DNA from: an uncultured Eubacterium sp.
GTDB taxonomy: Bacteria > Bacillota > Clostridia > Oscillospirales > Acutalibacteraceae
DNA: 10,798 nt
Direction of reading: 5' to 3'
Assembly: GCA_902462495.1 (NCBI GenBank)
Contig: CABQCC010000052.1
Span: 1-10,798 of the forward strand
Part shown: piece after piece, positions 6,202-10,798 of the stretch
Layout of the letters: every line of letters starts with the position of its first letter
How positions within the stretch are numbered: the first letter of the stretch is position 1
Notes under the pieces: generated by a model
What the model was told of the DNA's origin: nothing
Databases searched by the model: none
The model's input: only the letters and a program-made list of their open reading frames with translations
Position numbers and translations under genes: made by a program

Positions 6202-6999
6202 TTATTTTGTTTTGTACTGCTTGATAGGTAAGGTTTTGAATAAATCATATCCGCCCGAAGAAAATGTATCGCTATTTCTCTTTCTGTAATCAAGCGGTGC
6301 TTTTTTGTAGGTCTCAACAAAAACATAATATTTGTGATTACGCTTCAAGCCTTTGACAGTTGCAGAGGTTTGCTTTTTATTTTTAATTTTGACGGTTTTT
6401 GTTCTGTTCAAAGGCGAATTTTTGTCATAATAATTACCATCATAAATTGTAATTCTATATCCGTCAAATTGACCCGATGACTTTTTCCAAGAAATTTTAT
6501 AGCCGTTTTTAATTCCCTGAACGCTTTTGATTTTTACTTTTTTAGGGAAAATGCTGAAATATCTGTTTATATACCCTGCATAATCACCCATAAAACGCAC
6601 AGTAACTCTGTATCTCGAAACATTTATTCTTTCGCCGACATATTCAACGGTATAGTCCACACCCTCAACAAGCAAATCGCCGTTTTCTTTGGTGCAAATT
6701 ACTTTTGGCGTTTTTTGTTTGCCGTTGTAATAATAACTATCTTTGCTCAAATTAACATTTGGGCAAGTGATTACTTCAACATCCTTTTTCTCGCCGCAAA
6801 TCTTACATTTTTGACCTTTTTCACCGTCAAGCCAATCTGTTCCGCCGTACAAGCCTCTAACAAATTTTCCCGATTCAACATATTCCTCATATTCGCAAAT
6901 ATGGTACGGTATGTACTCATCATCAGCAAAAACAGTTGTGCCCGAAAATGCACACAGCACGGTTACTAATGTCCACAAAATGCTAAATATTTTTTTCAT
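6202..6999 (-). CDS. Secreted Cys-motif / Ig-like / FN3-like protein, copy A
   Basis: This 265-residue protein has the same layout as its downstream neighbour: signal peptide (1-25), Cys segment (HICEYEEY ... GEKGQKCKICGEKK, about 32-73), Ig-like segment with YNGKQKTPKV, LVEGVDYTVEYVG and GDYAGYINRYFSI (about 88-150), then an FN3-like domain with KNGYKISWKK, DGYRITI and ATVKGLKRNHKYYVFV (about 155-245). The two proteins share long identical stretches at the N-terminus and in the FN3-like core, but the Ig-like surface differs more. GGAGGTG lies 5 nt before the ATG. As the first gene of its operon it sits behind an ECF-type promoter (7164-7196) and a sigma-A-type promoter (7069-7097), so it is likely induced by the ECF sigma factor encoded upstream. 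No enzymatic motif is visible. Confidence 0.82.
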   Translation of the reverse strand: MKKIFSILWTLVTVLCAFSGTTVFADDEYIPYHICEYEEYVESGKFVRGLYGGTDWLDGEKGQKCKICGEKKDVEVITCPNVNLSKDSYYYNGKQKTPKVICTKENGDLLVEGVDYTVEYVGERINVSRYRVTVRFMGDYAGYINRYFSIFPKKVKIKSVQGIKNGYKISWKKSSGQFDGYRITIYDGNYYDKNSPLNRTKTVKIKNKKQTSATVKGLKRNHKYYVFVETYKKAPLDYRKRNSDTFSSGGYDLFKTLPIKQYKTK

Positions 7000-7024
7000 A
7001 GCAACACCTCCAATTATACTACAC

Positions 7025-7039
7025 AGACAGATATTGTCT
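7025..7039. promoter_or_regulatory. Palindromic possible operator in the operon leader
   Basis: AGACA (7025-7029) and TGTCT (7035-7039) form a perfect inverted repeat around 5 bases. It lies 26 bp upstream of the start of copy A and about 30 bp downstream of the sigma-A-type -10 box. A repressor could bind here, but such a short repeat can arise by chance. Confidence 0.25.
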
Positions 7040-7068
7040 ACCTATACTTTTATGTACTTCTCACCTTG

Positions 7069-7097
7069 ATAATATCATACTTATATAAAATAATCAA
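7069..7097 (-). promoter_or_regulatory. Sigma-A-type promoter of the Ig/FN3-like operon
   Basis: TTGATT (7092-7097) and TATTAT (7069-7074) are 17 bp apart on the minus strand. A transcript would start near 7062 and leave a leader of about 62 nt before the ATG at 6999. It lies downstream of the ECF-type promoter, so the operon could have both basal and inducible transcription. Confidence 0.55.
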
Positions 7098-7130
7098 CAT
7101 CAGAAATTACTCGATACTTTTTATAAAAAG

Positions 7131-7184
7131 ACCTCCTTTCCTGCTGTATTTGTACCTTCACTATATACAACAAAACAAAGGAGG
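7131..7184 (-). other. Orphan Shine-Dalgarno within an inverted repeat
   Basis: On the minus strand a strong AAAGGAGGT (7139-7131) is followed by CTTTTTATAAAAAG with no ATG, GTG or TTG at usable distance, so it serves no visible gene. Its AAAGGAGG is the inverted repeat partner of CCTCCTTT in the ECF promoter spacer (7177-7184 on the plus strand reads AAAGGAGG). In a read-through RNA the two arms could pair around a 37-nt loop. It may be a lost small gene, a regulatory structure, or chance. Confidence 0.3.
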
Positions 7185-7196
7185 GTTTTGGTTACA
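7164..7196 (-). promoter_or_regulatory. ECF-type promoter of the Ig/FN3-like operon
   Basis: On the minus strand a T-rich run leads into TGTAACC (7196-7190), then 19 bp, then TTGTATA (7170-7164) and TAGT. The same boxes with the same 19-bp spacing precede the ECF sigma gene (8460-8492). AAC-type -35 boxes after T-runs are typical of ECF sigma factors, and autoregulation is common, so I infer that the sigma factor at 7895-8440 reads both sites. Transcription would begin near 7157 and run through a leader of about 158 nt into the gene at 6999. Confidence 0.65.
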
Positions 7197-7239
7197 AAAA
7201 ATCCCAATTTTTTTAATTTTTTCAAATTTAAAGGAAATA

Positions 7240-7905
7240 TCATTTTTCAACAATATTTTCTGCCATTTTTATTATATTTTCCTTTTCATTTATCGGAACA
7301 TCTATCATAAAACTATAATTAGAATCATTCCAAAACAATGTACAGTTATTTTCTGATTCAACAAAATAAGCCTTATAACCGTTTATTTTCAAATATTCTA
7401 AATTATGTTCATTATCAACCGACATACTGCCGCCGAGAACAGTTTGTGAAAATACGATTTCATCATCATTTTCATTTTTCCAAACAGACCAAACGCTATA
7501 TTCACTTTTGTCATATTCAATAAGTTTATATCCGTTCGGAATAGAAGAAAGTGTATATTCGGTTTGCAAATAATCATATTCCGGTATAGAATCATCTGTT
7601 AACTCAACTGTAATATGTTTTGGAAATATCTTTTCAATAAAATCAACAGCTTTTCGGCGAGTTGCAGATACCGACATCAAACCTGTAAACATAACAATGA
7701 TTGCAACTACTGCGGCAATGAGCGATTTTGAAATTTTACGACGGGTTGAAAACTTAATCAAGTGCTCTTTTGAAACAAGTTTTGACATTTTCTTTTCAAA
7801 TTTCGGTGAAAATTCAAAAGTAAAAAACGACTTGTCAAGATAGCTTGCGTATTCGATTTTTTCAGCTTCGATAAAAGCATTTACAAACAGTTCCTTATTC
7901 GTCAT
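7240..7905 (-). CDS. Membrane anti-sigma-like protein, DUF4367-type
   Basis: This 221-residue protein has a cytoplasmic N-terminal region (1-58), one membrane helix (about 59-80, LIAAVVAIIVMFTGLM) and an extracytoplasmic domain. The end of that domain (about 115-221) looks like DUF4367: SIPNGYKL, a Trp-rich strand (YSVWSVWKN), INGYKAYFVES, LFWNDSNYSFMIDVP and a final helix IIKMAENIVEK. Single-pass proteins of this layout next to ECF sigma genes usually hold the sigma factor at the membrane and release it on an outside signal. I chose the ATG at 7905: GGGGG lies 9 nt upstream, while the ATG at 7911 is too close to it and the one at 7929 has no site. The gene overlaps the sigma gene by 11 bp, so translation is coupled. 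No zinc-binding H-x3-C-x2-C motif is present, so it is not a ZAS-type anti-sigma. The signal it senses is unknown. Confidence 0.78.
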   Translation of the reverse strand: MTNKELFVNAFIEAEKIEYASYLDKSFFTFEFSPKFEKKMSKLVSKEHLIKFSTRRKISKSLIAAVVAIIVMFTGLMSVSATRRKAVDFIEKIFPKHITVELTDDSIPEYDYLQTEYTLSSIPNGYKLIEYDKSEYSVWSVWKNENDDEIVFSQTVLGGSMSVDNEHNLEYLKINGYKAYFVESENNCTLFWNDSNYSFMIDVPINEKENIIKMAENIVEK

Positions 7906-8440
7906 TTTCATTTGCCCCCAAGCTTTCAATCAGCAACTTTTTGCCACGCACAAGCTGTTGCTTTACGGTTGATACCTTTCTGCCGAGAAATTCGGCAACC
8001 TTTGACACCGGCATATCGCTGACATAATGATAAAACAGCACATCCTTGTATTTTTCGTCCAAATTTACAATAGCATTTACAACTTCGTCATAGCGTTCTT
8101 TTACATCAAGACTTGCGAAAAAATCATCATCGGAAACGACATCAAAATTTTCTATATCCACAGTCTCGTATCTTTTATTTTTGCCAAGCATATTAATCGC
8201 CGTGTTTTTTGTTGCCTTGAGCACATAAGACAATGTTTGCACCGAAGCCACCTCACCTATCGAATCCATATTCTTTGCAATACCGATAAAAGCATTATGT
8301 ACAGCGTCCTCGGCATCTTCATTGTTATGAAGCACCGACAAAGCGACATACATCATACGGTCACGATATTCATAATAAAGTTGTTCAAATTTTGATTTAT
8401 TTTGCTCATCATCAATGAGCATCATATAAAATGCCAGCAT
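7895..8440 (-). CDS. ECF-type RNA polymerase sigma factor
   Basis: This 181-residue sigma-70-family protein directs RNA polymerase to a specific promoter set. Region 2 (about 15-85) includes KFEQLYYEYRDRMMYVALSV and the core-binding NNEDAEDAVHNAFIGIAKN. Region 4 (about 115-172) includes LDEKYKDVLFYHYV and a helix-turn-helix, MPVSKVAEFLGRKVSTVKQQ, followed by LVRGKKLL. Length and the lack of region 3 fit the ECF group. An in-frame start at 8671 is possible on paper, but it would read through the GH2 terminator and the sigma promoter. The ATG at 8440 lies 8 nt after GAAGGG and just downstream of the ECF-type promoter at 8460-8492, so I prefer it. The stop overlaps the start of the anti-sigma-like gene. 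Very likely autoregulated, with the 7164-7196 promoter as a second target. Confidence 0.92.
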   Translation of the reverse strand: MLAFYMMLIDDEQNKSKFEQLYYEYRDRMMYVALSVLHNNEDAEDAVHNAFIGIAKNMDSIGEVASVQTLSYVLKATKNTAINMLGKNKRYETVDIENFDVVSDDDFFASLDVKERYDEVVNAIVNLDEKYKDVLFYHYVSDMPVSKVAEFLGRKVSTVKQQLVRGKKLLIESLGANENDE

Positions 8441-8459
8441 AAATTTTACCCTTCTACTA

Positions 8460-8492
8460 TATACAACAAAATTAAAAGTTAATATGGTTACA
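8460..8492 (-). promoter_or_regulatory. ECF-type promoter of the sigma operon
   Basis: TGTAACC (8492-8486), 19 bp, and TTGTATA (8466-8460) on the minus strand match the promoter at 7164-7196 box for box and share the surrounding 16-bp sequence ACTATATACAACAAAA (plus strand, from 8456). A start near 8453 would leave only about a dozen bases before the sigma ATG at 8440, with GAAGGG inside them. This arrangement indicates positive autoregulation. Confidence 0.65.
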
Positions 8493-8518
8493 AAAAAATA
8501 CAAAATTTTTTTCATAGC

Positions 8519-8552
8519 AAAAAACGGCTCTGCTTCCATTAAACAGAGCCGT
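8519..8552 (-). terminator. Rho-independent terminator of the GH2 gene
   Basis: ACGGCTCTG (8524-8532) and CAGAGCCGT (8544-8552) form a perfect 9-bp stem with an 11-nt loop. On the minus strand it is followed by TTTTT (8523-8519). It begins 10 bp after the GH2 stop codon and insulates the sigma operon from GH2 transcription. Confidence 0.85.
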
Positions 8553-8561
8553 AAATTATTG

Positions 8562-10798
8562 CTATTTTTTCTTAATCTTATTAAGGCGCTTATTGATTGT
8601 GAGAATTTGCTCTTTTGTGAACTTTCCGCCGAGCATTGAAAATGCACGCTTGAGTGCAAAACCCTTGGCAATTTCGAGCATAGTCTTGTTAATCTTGAAG
8701 CCCATCAACGACATACCGCCCGAAGATTTTTCTTTTTTCTTTTTTCCCTTTGGCTTATCGGGTGACGAAAGCGCCTTTTTGAGCATCGGAATCATACTGA
8801 GAAGCACTATTTTGCCCCTAAAGGTTGCCATAATATCGCCCAAAGTGTCGTTTACGGAAAGGTAGCCCGTAGGGGTGTCAATCTCAAACCAATTGATAAC
8901 TGCGCCCTCTTCCGCCATTCTGTAAGCCTCGTTGAAAGTGTCAACCTTTTTGATAACAGCGGTGTCCTCGCACTCACCCGCTTTGGCAACAAGTGCGGTT
9001 TCGCCTGCATTTTCAACTTCAAAATGGAAGAATGGATACTTGCCCTTTGTCTGCTTGCCGACACTTTTGCCGTTTGCAAAAAGTTCGACCTCGTCTTGAT
9101 TTGAATAAACGGTAACCTTGGTTACAGGCTCAACTCGGTCAACATATCTCTTTGAGCAAATGTGCACCATAGGCTTGTCCGAAAGCCAAGCCTGATAAGC
9201 ATAAAAGCTATCCTTTTTGTATTTACGGTCAAAGGTTACAAGACCCTTGTGATTCATACCGTTTTCACCGCCCTCGCTTCGTGCGTCTGCGGCAAAATCA
9301 AACATATTCCAAACATGAGTTGCCCACAAATACGGACGGTCGATAATCTGCTTGATTACCTCCTCGTGATAATACGCCTGATATTCCTCGGTGTAGTCAC
9401 CCTGCTCAGGAGTTGAGGTGTGCCAATTAAGCGCCTCGCAACCGTATTCGCTTATACCGATTGCCCTGTTTGGATATTTTTTGTGGAAATCATCAAACCA
9501 CGGACCGTACATTGAAACATTACCGCCGTACCAACCGAAATAATGGTTATACGACAAAATGTCGGAAATGTGCACATATTCCTCATCTATGCCACACATT
9601 GTGAGTGCCGCAAGAGTGGTTGGACGGGTTTTATCAAGTGAATGGGCAAGGTCGTTGAGCATTTTGTGATTATCAATCAAACTCTTGTCGCTTGCTCCGC
9701 CCATAGTAATCTCGTTTGACAATCCCCAAGTGACGATACACGGATGGTTATAATTTTGGCAGATAAGCTCGGTCATCTGTGTTCTTGTGTTTTCAACACC
9801 GTTTGGCATATGGCGGGAAATATATGGAATTTCCGCCCAAATAACAAGACCTTTTTCATCGCACAAATCATAGAATTCCTGTGCGTGCTGATAGTGAGCA
9901 AGGCGGATTGTGTTTGCACCCATTTCGCAAATAAGGTCAACATCTTCCTTGTGATGCTCATAATTTAGAGCATTGCCGATTTGCGGTCTGTCCTGATGAC
10001 GGGAAACACCACGAAGCGGATATTCCCTGCCATTGAGAATAAATCCTTTTTGTGCGTCAACCTTGAATGAACGGACACCGAATTTTGTGCTGACCTCATC
10101 AACAGCCACGCCGTCAACAACAAGGCTTGCCTTGAGCGTGTAAAGATAAGGGTCAACCGTTCCGTTCCAAAGGCGGACATCTTCTATAACAGCCTCGGCA
10201 GTCGGATTTTTGCCGTTTGCGATTTTCGTGCAAACAACCTCACCGTCTGCGATAATATCAAATTGAACCTCGCCGTCTGCAAATGCCTGCATGGTGATTT
10301 TTGCATTTTTGCCGTCAACAACAGGGGTCACCATAATGCCCGGAGCACCGTAATAGTCCAAATCAAAATGAGCCTTTGGCACGCCGATAAGTTTTACGCT
10401 ACGATAAATTCCGCCGTAAAATGTAAAATCTGCCTGCTGTGGATAAACAAAATCATTTGGCGAATTGTCTGCTTCAACAACGATTGTGTTGCTGTCCTTT
10501 ATGCCATCAAGTTTTGCCCTAAAGGTTGAATATCCGCCGTGATGAACTGCTATTTCCTTGCCATTGAAAAGCACCTTTGCGCTTGAATTTACACCGTCAA
10601 ACTGAATGTAAACTTCCTCGCCGTCAGGCATATCGGATTTTGCAATTTCTTTTTGATAAATGCAAGTGCCACGATAATAATCGTTTCCGCCGTCCTGACC
10701 GTCTGTGCCGTTCCAAGTGTGAGGCAAGTTGACTGTTTCTGTTTTGTTTTCTTTGGTAAATGTATAAAATTGTGATATAATGTGTTGGGTGATAAAAT
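8562..10798 (-). CDS. GH2 beta-glycosidase (beta-galactosidase-like), start off window
   Basis: This glycoside hydrolase family 2 enzyme cleaves beta-linked sugars by a retaining mechanism. Counting from the TTG at 10727, residues 1-115 form the sugar-binding jelly-roll (LPHTWN, DGQDGGNDYYRG, FYGGIYRSVKLI), 130-220 the Ig-like domain (RLWNGTVDPYLYTL, GVRSF) and 225-515 the TIM barrel. The likely acid/base is Glu339 in WGLSNE and the nucleophile Glu427 in ISEYG. Other landmarks are LRGVSRHQD, ANTIRLAHYQH, VIWAEIP and HVWNMFDFA. A further beta-sandwich (about 520-595) follows. The C-terminal tail (about 600-721) is odd: a Lys-rich linker (KPKGKKKKEKSS) and a basic amphipathic end, GGKFTKEQILTINKRLNKIKKK in part. 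No signal peptide is visible, so it probably acts in the cytoplasm on imported oligosaccharides. The frame stays open upstream of the TTG (FTKENKTETVNLPHTWN) to the right edge, as expected for the family's first strand, so the true start is probably outside. Galactosidase versus glucuronidase activity cannot be settled. Confidence 0.9.
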   Translation of the reverse strand, partial: FITQHIISQFYTFTKENKTETVNLPHTWNGTDGQDGGNDYYRGTCIYQKEIAKSDMPDGEEVYIQFDGVNSSAKVLFNGKEIAVHHGGYSTFRAKLDGIKDSNTIVVEADNSPNDFVYPQQADFTFYGGIYRSVKLIGVPKAHFDLDYYGAPGIMVTPVVDGKNAKITMQAFADGEVQFDIIADGEVVCTKIANGKNPTAEAVIEDVRLWNGTVDPYLYTLKASLVVDGVAVDEVSTKFGVRSFKVDAQKGFILNGREYPLRGVSRHQDRPQIGNALNYEHHKEDVDLICEMGANTIRLAHYQHAQEFYDLCDEKGLVIWAEIPYISRHMPNGVENTRTQMTELICQNYNHPCIVTWGLSNEITMGGASDKSLIDNHKMLNDLAHSLDKTRPTTLAALTMCGIDEEYVHISDILSYNHYFGWYGGNVSMYGPWFDDFHKKYPNRAIGISEYGCEALNWHTSTPEQGDYTEEYQAYYHEEVIKQIIDRPYLWATHVWNMFDFAADARSEGGENGMNHKGLVTFDRKYKKDSFYAYQAWLSDKPMVHICSKRYVDRVEPVTKVTVYSNQDEVELFANGKSVGKQTKGKYPFFHFEVENAGETALVAKAGECEDTAVIKKVDTFNEAYRMAEEGAVINWFEIDTPTGYLSVNDTLGDIMATFRGKIVLLSMIPMLKKALSSPDKPKGKKKKEKSSGGMSLMGFKINKTMLEIAKGFALKRAFSMLGGKFTKEQILTINKRLNKIKKK

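Noticed and set aside
5995..6970. Possible CRISPR or short tandem repeat array
   Set aside because: The repeated stretches are the homologous N-terminal coding parts of two paralogous genes, not spaced short repeats.
8441..8671. N-terminal extension of the sigma factor
   Set aside because: It would span the GH2 terminator and the ECF promoter; the ATG at 8440 has a ribosome binding site and starts at the usual place for the family.
9119..9134. Further TGTAACC-like sequence within the GH2 gene
   Set aside because: It is inside well-conserved coding sequence and has no matching second box at the right distance.
10753..10781. Plus-strand promoter-like TTGGTA, 17 bp, TATAAT
   Set aside because: It lies in the region that reads as the GH2 N-terminus on the minus strand; in such AT-rich sequence the match may be chance, and no plus-strand gene is visible before the edge.

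Overview
All genes in this window lie on the minus strand. The DNA is AT-rich. Strong Shine-Dalgarno sites (GGAGG-type), BspA-type leucine-rich repeat and Ig/FN3-like secreted proteins, a GH2 glycosidase, a sialidase remnant and an ECF sigma factor paired with a DUF4367-type protein together suggest a gut-associated low-GC Clostridia, probably Ruminococcus-like. This assignment comes from gene content and style, not from a database match.

Reading in the direction of transcription (right to left), the window opens with a nearly complete GH2 beta-glycosidase whose start lies off the right edge and which ends at a clear hairpin terminator (8519-8552). Next is a two-gene ECF sigma / membrane anti-sigma-like operon (8440 to 7240). 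The promoter before the sigma gene (8460-8492) and one 1.3 kb downstream (7164-7196) share the same two boxes with the same 19-bp spacing, so the sigma factor probably controls itself and the genes below. Those are two adjacent paralogous secreted proteins with a Cys-rich segment, an Ig-like and an FN3-like domain (6999-5327) and a small two-helix membrane protein (5302-5051). A secreted BspA-type leucine-rich repeat protein (4949-3504) follows with its own promoter-like sequence, then an unrecognised membrane-anchored protein (3464-2682).

The left quarter is the most unusual part. A decayed sialidase gene (N-terminus missing, one-base frameshift, probable internal deletion) is interrupted near its 3' end by a roughly 2-kb segment. 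A 41-bp perfect direct repeat flanks the segment (278-318 and 2282-2322). The left copy still carries the apparent native end of the sialidase, its stop codon and its terminator. The segment carries its own sigma-A promoter, a secreted zinc phospholipase C-like protein with a long pro-region, and, 6 bp downstream, an eight-helix membrane protein built from two copies of the same four-helix unit. This looks like an acquired cassette of a secreted membrane-active enzyme plus a membrane partner; a toxin/self-protection pair is an attractive but unproven reading.

The far left (1-226) has no convincing gene. It holds a plus-strand hairpin, a 14-nt stretch like the 3' end of a tRNA ending in CCA, and a plus-strand terminator that faces the minus-strand terminator of the cassette.
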